From the NCBI GenBank assembly GCA_947034895.1, contig OX344761.1, forward strand, positions 76,693,839 through 76,757,838: a DNA stretch of 64,000 nt. Reading direction: 5' to 3'. Source of the DNA: Rhytidiadelphus loreus. Its lineage: Eukaryota > Streptophyta > Bryopsida > Hypnales > Hylocomiaceae. The notes under the pieces were generated by a model. That model was not told the DNA's origin and did not search any database. It saw nothing but the letters and a program-made list of their open reading frames with translations. Made by a program: the position numbers and the translations under genes. Below, in pieces: positions 32,801-43,270 of the stretch (positions within the stretch are counted from its first letter, which is position 1; each line of letters starts with the position of its first letter).

Positions 32801-33782
32801 CCTTACAAATCTTGCATACAAGCGTGGAACCAGGCGGATGTGGTTGTCCAACATCTAGTGGTAGCGGAGATAGTCCTTCCCACTCTAATTCGTTTACATC
32901 TCTCATTCTATGAACTCGATGAAGGAAGTCGCATTCAGTATTCACACAACGAAGGTGACCCACGCAAACAGATTTACGGAACGACAAGCCCATTGGATTA
33001 ACTATATTCGTGGTCACAGTCTTTGACCAGACGTGTCCATCGTAACGCTTGTCCATCCCGTACATTTGTTTCGCTGATGAGACGGTACTACTGATATCAA
33101 GAGCGGGCAATTCAAATATGACATCGCCATTGAACGATGGAGGTAGTACTACCACTTTACGAATTGGAATACTACCATAGTCTAGTTTCGATAAGATGTT
33201 CCTACAACCTTTCAAAGTCCGCAAGGTCCTCAAGTAACTGACCACAAATGTTCTGGAATCACCCAGTGGACCTAAGTCTATCGACTCCTTGGATTCCAGT
33301 ACCCTAGACGAGGGTTTAGATTCAACCAATGATGGACTCTTCATAGTGCAGCGTGTTGCTGGAGAATTTCCATCAGAGTCAGAACTCAAGTTCGTGACTA
33401 TGTTTGAAAAAGTTTCTACCTTGACATTGTTTAAAGCCGGAGAGAGAAATCTGGAAGAATTGGACCCAGGCAAAGTTCCCGTAGCTGTAGGCAATGATTG
33501 AATGACAGCAGGCACTCCGTATGCCCGATATCGTCCTGGTCTCAGGTTCCACAATCTATTCTCAGAATCAGTAGTCGGCATTTGCCCAATAGTGTGAAGA
33601 AGGGTACCAGACTCTTTATCATAGACCTCTTCATCTACATGAATGGAATCATGCAAAAGATCAAATCTAAGCGATAGTCTCAATGCCGAAACGATAGCAA
33701 AACCATCTGCACCTACAGGGAAAATTACAGGAACACCTTTATCTATGGCCGTGACGACCACCATTTCTAGGAGGGCTTCCAT
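29887..33782 (-). CDS. Intact MULE-like transposase with GCM/WRKY-type zinc domain and SWIM finger
   Basis: Exon 1 is 33782-31689 (698 codons, ATG at 33782). Exon 2 is 31356-29887 (489 codons, TAG). The splice sites TT|GTAATT and TTTCAG|GATC keep the frame, giving about 1,187 residues without a stop. The zinc domain is at about 273-361: CVGHLRC, C284, CKICKEPPAC, C336 and HLGHHQH, with the spacing of the GCM/WRKY zinc-finger superfamily found in MULE transposases. The probable DDE triad is IMFDH (Asp518), FMADSAQAN (Asp584) and CNLAETVHN (Glu715, in exon 2). The SWIM finger has C1119-x-C1121 and C1141-x-H1143. The protein would cut and join element ends in the nucleus. The single intron (332 bp) is large and contains an 18-bp palindrome. 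The gene faces away from the ParB/methyltransferase-like gene at 36.8 kb. An additional 5' exon cannot be excluded. Confidence 0.8.
31537..31554. promoter_or_regulatory. 18-bp palindrome CGTCTCGGGACCGAGACG (intron of MULE gene)
   Basis: Arms CGTCTCGG/CCGAGACG are perfect around a central GA. The site lies inside the only intron of the 29.9-33.8 kb transposase. The same core GTCTCGG-NN-CCGAGAC occurs at 38788-38805 and 41803-41820. Confidence 0.8.
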
Positions 33783-34998
33783 GACAGGAGGATGTGAAGC
33801 AGAGTTTCAATGTCTGTGAAGAACATCAAATGAGAAGAACACCAAGGTAACATATCAGAGAAAAGAAAAAGGAAGACCCCACCACTGATATATCCTGATG
33901 ACATCTATTCAAACGGACATATGAAATCCGTAGTTCAAAATTAACAGGGTCTTCATATTTGATTATTAAAGGACGGCCCCTCAAGTGGCGGCGGAGAGCA
34001 TTAATTTGCTCAACTGAAAATAATATTTATATTGGCCGAATTCCTTCCATATTTTACGTAGTTAAAGCAGTATTGAGACATCCAATAAAGACAAGGATCC
34101 CACTATCATAAAACAGACATGTCCCGTCAAGCTAATTTGTCAAATTCTGAAAACCATACACGAATAATCAAGACAGCCCGCCACTCCAGTAATTCATATT
34201 TGGTATCATCATTGAATTTGGAACTTGAAATGGTCATCATCTATTATATAGTAGGAAGCTGGTTACTCTATGAATCTCACAGATTTTCACTGAATCATCT
34301 ACAAATAGTAGAAATAGTAATCGAAATTTCAGAAACATTGGTCACACAATATGTAGGAAAAAGGATTTGGATCCATTGAATTGGGATATTATAGGAGTAG
34401 GATTAAATCGTCAGAATATTGATTCTGTATGGTCCAGGTATGAACTCTTCGTAACGTCTTAATTATACGGATGCTTATAATATATTCCCATTGAGGAGAA
34501 TGTCATCTCGCACAGAGCGTAGTAAATATAAACTCATGCGCCATATGAAAAAGTACCATTCATCCAAACACAGCACCCGATACCGACATAAGCCCATTCA
34601 TCCATCCGCTTTCATCCGCTGTCTGAGGCGTCAAGGATTTTCCGAACCCTAATACCCCTTTCAGCGTACACCACAAATCCGCACATTTCGGGGCACCCGT
34701 CGTTCCCGACATTTAATGCCGACATTCCTACACCGACAGCAGGCCTTGACCAAAACATCGTCGTCGGAGATGGGAAGCAGTTTCCAAGCCTTTGCCGCGG
34801 ACCGCAATTGGGGCAGTTGTATCAGCTTTGTCAATCGGCATCATGGCAGATCGGAACCTCAGGTCGAAGAGAGGCCAGACAAGATTGACAGCAACCACAG
34901 AAGGGGGACGAGATGCATCAAACCCTACGCGAGAGGTATGTCCGTCAATCTCCGATGAGAATACGGAACTTTGCCGCGGCGAGAGGGAGATTTGCTCA
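33783..34998. other. Divergent intergenic region, no supported gene
   Basis: Shared upstream space of the MULE gene (minus) and the ParB/methyltransferase-like gene (plus). It is AT-rich to about 34600, then more GC-rich towards the 170-bp array. Promoters for both genes probably lie here, but I cannot point to specific elements. Confidence 0.5.
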
Positions 34999-36228
34999 CG
35001 GGGAGGGAGCCCGGTACCTCCCCTCGCACTTTCTGTTTTGTTTTCAAATTTCCGGTTTATGGATTCTGTTTCGTGGGGAGGTGGCTGGTGAGCACACCCC
35101 TCCCAAGCCCGAGGGCAGTCTCGGTCCTGAGGGATCCCCCAAGGGGTGACGGGCCTTACACTTGCTCGTGGGGAGGGAGTCCAGTGCCGCCCCTCGGACT
35201 TTCTGTTTTGTTTTCAAATTTCCGGTTTGGGATTTTGTTTCGTGGGGAGGTGGCTGGTGAGCACACCCCTCCCAAGCCCGAGGGCGGTCTCGGTCCCGAG
35301 GGATCCCCCAAGGGGTGACGGGCCTTGCACTTGCTCGCGGGGAGGGAGCCCAGTGCCGCCCCTCGCACTTTCTCTTTTGTTTTCAAATTTCCAATTTTGG
35401 GATTATGTTTCGTGGGGAGGTGGCTGGTGAGCACACCCCTCCCAAGCCTGAGGGCGGTCTCGGTCCCGAGGGATCCCTTGAAGGGTGACGGGCCTTGCAC
35501 TTGCTCGCGGGGAGGGAGCCCAGTGCCGCCCCTCAGACTTTCTGTTTTGTTTTCAAATTTCCGGTTTTGGGATTTTGTTTCGTGGGGAAGTGGCTGGTGA
35601 GCACACCCCTCCCAAGCCTGAGGGCGGTCTCGGTCCCGAGGGATCCCCCAAGGGGTGACGGGCCTTGCACTTGCTCGCGGGGAGGGAGCCCAGTGCCGCC
35701 CCTCGCACTTTCTCTTTTGTTTTCAAATTTCCGGTTTTGGGATTATGTTTCGTGGGGAGGTGGCTGGTGAGCACACCCCACCCAAGCCCAAGGGCGGTCT
35801 CGGTCCCGAGGGATCCCTTGAAGGGTGACGGGCCTTGCACATGCTCGCGGGGAGGGAACTGAGTGCGGCCCCTCGCACTTTCTGTTTTGTTTTCAAATTT
35901 CCGGTTTTGGGATTATGTTTCGTGGGGAGGTGGCTGGTGAGCACACCCCTCCCAAGCCCGAGGGCGGTCTCGGTCCCGAGGGATCCCCCAAGGGGTGACG
36001 GGCCTTGCACTTGCTCGCGGGGAGGGAGCCCAGTGCCGCCCCTCGCACTTTCTGTTTTGTTTTCAAATTTCCGGTTTTGGGATTATGTTTCGTGGGGAGG
36101 TGGCTGGTGAGCACACCCCACCCAAGCCCGAGGGCGGTCTCGGTCTTGAGGGATCCCTTGATGGGTGACGGGCCTTGCACATGCTCGCGGGGAGAGGAGC
36201 CCAGTTCCGCCCCTCGCACTTCCTTCAC
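34999..36228 (+). repeat. Exact 170-bp tandem array, seven units plus a partial eighth
   Basis: Units begin with GGGGAGGGAGCCC-like sequence at 34999, 35169, 35339, 35509, 35679, 35849 and 36019, with a partial one from 36189. The spacing is exactly 170 bp, with substitutions but no indels between whole units. Each unit has GTTTTCAAATTTCCGGTTT, GTGGGGAGGTGGCTGGTGAG, and GGTCTCGGTCCCGAGGGATC, a half-degenerate version of the palindrome found in the flanking genes. Overlapping open frames on both strands are repeat artefacts. The array ends about 560 bp before the proposed ATG at 36788. Confidence 0.95.
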
Positions 36229-36260
36229 TGTTTTAAATATGTTCACCTCTATTCATTGGT

Positions 36261-36665
36261 ATGCAGGGTGGTAATATCGCGGTTGAAGAGCAGGCTGTTC
36301 TGGCGGTGGAGGAAGCTCCACTATTGCGCCCGGGTTTGGAAAAGGACGTCACGCTACCTGACGGGACAGCATTACTATCGGGAGCTCAAGAGAATCCTCT
36401 AGTAAGGCCACTGTGGACATCATCCCAACATTGTGATAGAGGATTAGTTAATCGTACTGAGGGTGTTATGTCATCAGCAGCATCATCCATTGGATCATGC
36501 GATGAGAGAGAGTCGATATTTCTACCGGGAGAGAGTGTTGAATACTGTACTTGTGATCACAATGATTTAGAAGTGACATCCGCTGATGACTCGGATGCGG
36601 GCATATTCATTTGGTGTTGTGGGCATTATAGATCACTCAGTCACAAATGCGATTGTGGGATTTGA
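36261..36665 (+). CDS. Possible 5' coding exon of the ParB/methyltransferase-like gene
   Basis: ATG at 36261 opens 134 codons (MQGGNIAVEEQAVL...), acidic and Ser-rich, with a Cys/His-rich end (WCCGHYRSLSHKCDC). The stop is TGA at 36663. It lies between the 170-bp array and the next exon. I could not identify a donor that joins it in phase to 36797, so it may instead be an upstream ORF or part of the 5' UTR. Confidence 0.3.
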   Translation: MQGGNIAVEEQAVLAVEEAPLLRPGLEKDVTLPDGTALLSGAQENPLVRPLWTSSQHCDRGLVNRTEGVMSSAASSIGSCDERESIFLPGESVEYCTCDHNDLEVTSADDSDAGIFIWCCGHYRSLSHKCDCGI

Positions 36666-36787
36666 GTGTGGATCTCGTTCATTTATGAAACGGGTTCTCT
36701 GCATACGATTTGAAATGGGATTGGAAATTATCTCCTATATTATCTGCTCATTATTTGTTTCTAATTTTTGTGTTTGTCATTCCTACT

Positions 36788-39700
36788 ATGACGCAGACTA
36801 CCGTTGAGTCTGAGACAGAGATTATGACCCCCCAACCTTCTTGTGATGCTATTGTTGAGGTAACTCCAAATCAGGAGGTGGTCTCCGAATCAGAATCAGA
36901 GGATGTCGATATCCCTGGTGTGCGGAAGGATGCTCTGGAGGATGACATTCGGAAGTCACAGAAATTGGACATCATGTCAATTCTCTATGGCTTGAGGTTG
37001 ACATCCACGGATGCTTCACACATGAAGATCCCGTTGTGCAGACTCGTGCCCATGCCGATTGTTCGTCCGACGTTGGCATGCGACTTAACGTTGCTAGAGA
37101 ATCAATTTACGGGGGGGTATGAAGAGGGAGCCAAAGTTTTCTATGTTTCCATATCAAACGAAGTTGGGGACGGTGAGGTCTTCTCTGTTGCAGAGAAGAT
37201 TGAATGGGGACTACACTGGAATTCCGTCAATGACGAGTTTAACAACTTGTTGAGGTCCGATCCTGTGCTGAAGCATTTGGTGGATCAGAAATTTTTTATT
37301 TGTGATGGAAACCACCAAAGGATTGCGTGGATGAACCACATTTCTCGGCTACATGCCACGGAGAGGAGTTGGCACATCAGCGTTGACTCTATCGTCCTTG
37401 ATACAAGAGGTCGTATTGGAGTTGCAATGCAGGCTATGCACGATATAAACAAGTGAGCTCTCCATCTCATAAAGATTTAATATTTTCCTCCATCTTCTTT
37501 GTTCATTTGAATCCACTACGTGGCTTAAAATTGATTTCATGTTATTCACTGTTTTCATTTGTGATATGCAGGCATACCGAAAACTATCATATCAAGACTA
37601 ATCTCGTGCACACTCTTTTCCGTGTCCAAAAGTACTGGATGATGGACCTCGATAAGTTCACTGAGTTGTTATCCACTGAAGAGTTAACAATTTGCAAGAA
37701 CAATACACGAACGAAATGGTATACTATGCCATTGGAGGTCTTTACCTCATTTATCTTCAAGGTAATTAATTCTCATCTTAGGATTCAATTACCACATCTT
37801 CTCTTATGGATTCATTTCTCATTTCTAATGGGTGTGTTGCATTCTCTCAGCAAGAGATTTCTGCTTCGGCGGAGGTGGCCATTCGTAAGTATAAAGAGGA
37901 CGTATCGTCGGAGGAGGTCACAGCCGACGGTGTTGCCGCGGCTATGCGGGTCTCCATCAAAGATTCTAATGAGAAGTACCAGAAGAAGCTCTCAAAGATA
38001 GTGGCTGTAGCAAACCCCTCTCTTGGACCTGATTGGCTATTGGAGGTATAGATGACTCACACATATTTTTCTTCGTTGCTTGTGATTTTGTTCGTGACAA
38101 TATCTGCTGAAATTTTCGATTACCTAATTTTCTTACTGTTTTCTTCAGATCGAGCGGCATTGGAATCTGTTTTCAAATCCAGAGTTAACTTTGGAGAAAT
38201 TGCAGATGATGGCCACTTCAAATGCCTCTGCGGAATCCAAAGTGAAATGGCTGAAGTGGATGAATGCATCCGGGCCTACAAGAGAGGTACGTCGGTTTCC
38301 ACCGAGGCCCGTAAACGAGGATAAATTGGCTGTGTTTCTGGCCAGGGCTTGCTGGTACTCGGAGGTATGGATTTTGTAAATTCATCTTTTCAGTACTGCT
38401 GTTTATGCTGTGGGTTTTGATCATGAGGCTTGTTTCATATCATATCATACTAATGTACTTTCGTATGTAACAGTTGGAGGAGGCAGCCTCTGAGTTGCTG
38501 GATTCGGTAATGCGGGCAGATAATATTCCTGTGGACATGTCTGTTCCAAGTGAGCCAGAAACTCTAAAGGAATATATAGAAGGATGGAGGATGAAGGTTT
38601 GGGATATTGCCTACACAGGAATATTTCGAGGTGCAGACGCTTACAAGAAGTCTGACAACTTCAAGGAATACAAAGGTGCAATGCTTGCGGTTCACCGCGT
38701 CATTTACAGGTATTTTGTTGTCCTTCTCTGAAGTAATTTCTAGATTCATTAACTCCTTCGGTGCAAGCATTGCGGACTTGGAATGGTAGTCTCGGGGCCG
38801 AGACTGCAGTAGTCAGGGCCTGAGTCTTGCAACCTCGGTCGCCTGACTTTTATTCTTTTTCGTATTTTTTCATCGAATTGTTCTTCGATATTCGATTACA
38901 GCGGCCGAGTACTTGGTACTCTCATGTGGTTGGAGGAATATCCCTTGCTGTAACTAATTGAAGGACAATCAATTCTCACCTCTTCCATTGTGGTCATGCT
39001 TCATCTTATCTTCGCAGGTGTTTCAAGTTCGAGTTGTACGCCAAGAAAGCCATAGTGAAGTCTGACTTGCCTCCTTTTCTGACAACCTGGTTGGATAGAT
39101 CTCGGGATGACTGCATGTTCTCACCATGGCAACTCAGAAATTGGACGACTCCACATCTACAAGCGTGCCCTTGGTACATCGAATGCAACTTGGGATCCAT
39201 TCCACCAGAGGAGGCACCTTTGTTCAAGTCACTCAAGGAAATGCCGGTGGTGGAGCCAGAGTTCGATGAGTTTGCTGGTCTTGATCCCGAAGCACGAGCC
39301 AAAGCCATTGCCAAACGGGATGCATTTGACAAGAAGAAAGTGGAGAGGCTGGAGGAGGCAAAGAAGAAGACGGAGGATATGAAGCTTAAGAGATTGGCAG
39401 CAAAGGCGGAAAAGGAGCAAGAGAAGGCAATGAAGAAGGGCAAGAAGAGGAAGGCGGAAACTCCGTTGCAGGAACCGGCTACAAGTGCTGCAGACGTGAA
39501 GGACACATCATCCAGCTTTTCACTCACCCAAGACCGCCTTGTGCATGGTCTCACGCCAACAGTTCATCACTTGGATTCTGACCCTACCATTGACGAATGC
39601 ATTTTCAATATTTCGTTGCGAGGACTTACCCGTGACCCGAAAGCCCTAGAAGCCGTTGAAGCTTTCTTATCCATGGTAAATTTGTTGTCTTCCTTCTCTT

Positions 39701-41207
39701 CCATGTTGATTCTATGTGGAATTAGAATCATAATCTGTTACCATCACATTCAGTTCTTCATATGCTAGTTAATTATGTTCCTCCATTATGAATTATATGT
39801 CACTTCTCACTTCTTTCTTGTCGTTCTATTGTCATGGTGCAGCATGCAAGCGACAAACAAAGATACTTCGACGGAGTCTTGACTATAGAGTCCGCAGTCG
39901 ACTTGATTATTGTTGATGTACCTGAAGGTCTCCATGTGCCTACTGTATCTGCTCCTCCTGCACCTATTCCGGCGTGGAATCAGTTCTCAGAGGACTGGTT
40001 GATTCCAGTCTTCGACTTTGCGGGTGGTTATTTACACGACAATGGAGCACTTCTCGTGATGTACCCATCTTCCTCCAAAGCGCACAGAAGCCAACTTCTA
40101 GGATGTTGCAAGGAATACGGATTCAAGATTCTCTGCGATTGGTGGGGTATGAACCATCTTCACTTGACATCGGCCATTGATCCCAAGAAGACGGTAATAG
40201 CCATTTCACCTTGTGGTTTTTTGTCTTACTAAGATAATTGAAACTTCTTTTTACTAATCCCTGACTTGCCATTTGTTCCAGACGCAGAGATTTTCAATCT
40301 CCCTTGTAGTCAAAAAGTCCGGCCCGTCAACTGAGGACAACTTTCCATTCCAGCATGTTCCCTCTCATGCAAAGGTGGGCGTCACAGTGGGCAAGGATGA
40401 CTGCCTCCGGAATCTATGCTTTGCCGAAGAGGTCACCATGAATGGTGAGAAACCATGGCGTGGTCCAAGAGAGAAGGCTTCTGCTTTCATGGCGATGCTT
40501 GTGGAAGGGTGCTGCGAAGCCGGATCTGTTGTCGTCGACTGCACGGCAGCTACAGGTATATCTCCAAGAGTTTTACATACTTCGTGCAACCATCTTCAGT
40601 TTGTCAAATTCGGGTGACATGTAATGAATGATTGTCTACCGTATCGGATATGCAGGTACTAGCATTCTCGCATGCCGAGCCACTAAGCGTCATGTTCTAG
40701 CCTTCGAGGAAGATCAAGCTATCTTTGAGGCCCTTATCAAACTGGTCATTCGTCAAAATCCGGTTCAATCGGCCATAGCTACACGCGTTGTTGATGCCGC
40801 AAATGATATGGATGAGGAAGAGGTGCCGGCTCAACAGATTGTGAAAACTTCATTCTTCAGTAAGTAAGTTTCCATTTCAACTTCTTCATTGAAACATATG
40901 TTTGAATATTATTTCATCTTCATCTAATTTTTGATTCACTTCACTGTGTAGGCAAGCGTCAAAAATGAGATCCGAATCACATGTTCCGTTCTTCCTTAAC
41001 CCTGCCTTTTTTCCAAGCCCACCGAAGCCGTTTCAACTTCCCGAATACGCTGAATCTCTCTCTAGGGATTATATTGCCATCGACCCTAGGCCTAGTTGTA
41101 GGGCAAATCTGGTAGATCCTTGTGTTCTTCAGTTTATTGATGATAGTGCTGTCGAGTCAGATATGGAAACATCAGACAGTGCAGGCAGTTCCAAATCATT
41201 TAACTAA
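36788..41207 (+). CDS. ParB-like / permuted DNA methyltransferase-like fusion protein, ten exons
   Basis: Exons: 36788-37452, 37572-37761, 37851-38045, 38149-38364, 38474-38709, 39018-39675, 39843-40193, 40282-40555, 40656-40863 and 40952-41207. All borders are GT..AG and the sum is 3,249 nt (1,082 residues, TAA), with no stop. An acidic N-terminus is followed at about 80-220 by a ParB/sulfiredoxin-like region ending in FFICDGNHQRIAW (DGNH 173-176). A Lys/Glu-rich coiled coil lies in exon 6. From about 721 the order is that of beta-class N6-adenine/N4-cytosine DNA methyltransferases: DLIIVDVPEG (motif IV place, Asp745), YLHDNGALLVMYP, a variable part, PREKASAFMAMLVEG (motif X-like), VVVDCTAATGTS (motif I, from about 921), and LAFEED (motif II). 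The catalytic DPPY/SPPW tetrad is replaced by DVPE and the FxGxG loop is altered, so activity is doubtful. The ATG may instead be upstream. Confidence 0.7.
38788..38805. promoter_or_regulatory. 18-bp palindrome AGTCTCGGGGCCGAGACT (intron 5)
   Basis: Perfect 8-bp arms around GG, within intron 5 (38710-39017). That intron is 308 bp long, whereas the other eight are 88-167 bp. Confidence 0.8.
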
Positions 41208-42230
41208 GGCGAAAGTCACAACATCACATTACCTTATTTTATGTGCATGTCCGTGATGCAAATTATTCATTTCATCTATTCCATTTGTTTTGTTTATTGG
41301 TTCACATCAATGGTACTTTATATTGGTCATGATCTAATAGACATTACATCTTCGTTGTTCAGCCTCTTATTACTATGCCTCTGATAATTCAGCTTTGCCA
41401 CAATCAATGTTCATTTCCCTATACCTACTAAGCCCTCTATCTCGTTTCTCACTTGTTATCCCTAACTTGTTGCTAGTGGTTGTGATTTAAGAAAGACAAT
41501 CCATGACATACTACCCTTCTTCTAAATTCAAACTGTGACTCACTTTTGCATTCTATTTTAATATCATTGATGCATTCTTCATAAATTTGACTAATTCTAG
41601 TATTCTCTCGCTGATTTAATTTTTGGAATAGGGGGGGTAATTGCACATACTGTAATTTCAGATGATACTACAATCCTTCGCGGGATTCAGGACTTGTTGA
41701 CCCTAGTCTACGAGCCTTTTTTTTTATTTCTGGTTTAGGGTTTTCTGTCCCCATCAATGAATCATACATTGGATTGAGCAAGACGAATGCAATTGAAACA
41801 TTGGTCTCGGGCCCGAGACCTAGTCCTTCCATGAACATAGTCTGCCCCCCCATAAATTTTCTAAAGTTATCCTTGATTTCCATCACTAATAAGATCTTCC
41901 CCTTCACTGTGAACTCATGGACTACAGGATGACAAATCGTATTACTATCGTAATTACCCTAGTTCTAGAAGCATAATATGATTTCCCTAAATCATATTAA
42001 GAGATCAAAGATATTCTGATGGTTTTTAGAAATGGTACATGTGGAATCATGCAACCTAGTCTAACATTGTATTTATAGCATCATTCCACTATTGCAATAC
42101 TCCACAAAGATCAGACTATCATGCAAACCCTTATCTCTTTGGTCATGTGTGTGGTTGTTGACTTCTCGTTTCACAAGTCTATCTTATCTTTCCTAATATC
42201 ATTGTCAGGCATCCCCGGGGATTAGATACC
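41208..42230. other. Downstream region with third palindrome, no supported gene
   Basis: AT-rich sequence after the methyltransferase-like gene. It contains the palindrome at 41803-41820. No coding frame is supported. Confidence 0.5.
41803..41820. promoter_or_regulatory. 18-bp palindrome GGTCTCGGGCCCGAGACC
   Basis: Fully symmetric over 18 bp, about 600 bp downstream of the stop of the ParB/methyltransferase-like gene. Third member of the GTCTCGG-NN-CCGAGAC set. Confidence 0.8.
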
Positions 42231-43270
42231 CCTATGCCAACCTCTTCCAGGGCCTGTGCTACCCCTCTCCACCGCCCCCAAATCGGGATCCAGAATATAT
42301 GCTACCCTAAAGCAGCCTTGCCAAGGGTTTATGCTCCTCTCTACACTCCAAAGGAGGCTACACTGTACCGCGGCAGCCCCTCCCAGGGAGGTTGCACTGC
42401 CCAAAGGCAACCCCTCCCAAGGAGGTTGCACTCCCCGCAACAGCCCTCCCCAGCCAGGCAGCGCTGCCCCGCATCCGCGCCTCGCGGAGTCTGTGTTGCC
42501 TTTGGGCAGCCACTCGCGGGATTGTCCTGCCCTGCGGCAGCCCTTGGCGGGGTCTCTGCTGCCTTTGGGCAACAGGGCGCGGGATCTGTACTGCCCCGCG
42601 GCAGCGCCTCGTAGGGACGGTATTGCCCCGCCATTGCCCCTCGCGGGGGGTCTGTGCTGCCCCGCGGGGGGACTGTGTTGCCTTAGGGCAGCACATCGCG
42701 GCGCGGTCTGTGCTGCCCCGCGGTTGTCCCTCGCGGGGGGACTGTGTTGCCCCGCAGCAGCCGCTTGCGGGGGGATTGTGCTGCCTTGGGGCAGCCCCTC
42801 GCGGCGGGGTCTGTGCTGCCCCGCGGTTGCTCCTCGCGGGGGGATAGTGCTGCCTTGGGGCAGCCCCTCGCGGGGTCTGTGCTGCCACGTGGTTGCCCTT
42901 CGCGGGGGGACTGTGCTACCTTGGGGCAGGACATCGCAGCGCGGTCTGTGCTGCCCCGCAGCAGCCGCTTGCGAGGGGATTGTGCTGCCTTGGGGCAGCC
43001 CCTCGCGGCGGGGTCTGTCCTGCCCTGCGGTAGCCCTTTGCGAGGGGACCCTAAACCGCGGCAGCCGCTTGCGGGGGGACTGTGTTGTCGTGGCGTCTGT
43101 CCTGCCCCGCGGTAGCCCCTCGTGGGGGGGACTGTGCTGCCCCGCGGCAGCCCCACGCAGGGGGGGGATGTGCTGCCCCGCGGCAGCCCCTTGCGTGGTC
43201 TGTGCTGCCTTGGGCAGCCTCTCGCGGGGAACTGTGCTACCCGAAGGTAGCCCCTCGCGGTAGGTTGCGC
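42230..43270. repeat. GC-rich tandem repeat, CTGCCCCGCGGCAGCCCCTCGCGG type
   Basis: Many imperfect units of about 35-45 bp built from CTGTGCTGCC, CCGCGGCAGCCCCTCGCGG and G-runs. Each unit is itself close to palindromic (GCTGCCCCGCGGCAGC), so hairpins can form. Units are clearest from 42600 to 43260. Long Ala/Pro/Gly-rich open frames on both strands (for example 335 codons on the plus strand) come from the repeat, not from a gene. Confidence 0.85.

Noticed and set aside
35146..36246. Many overlapping frames of 90-117 codons with similar proteins
   Set aside because: They shift frame from one 170-bp unit to the next and exist on both strands; repeat artefacts.
42256..43263. 335-codon plus-strand frame rich in Cys, Ala, Pro and Gly
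   Set aside because: It is entirely within the GC tandem repeat, with opposing frames of similar length.
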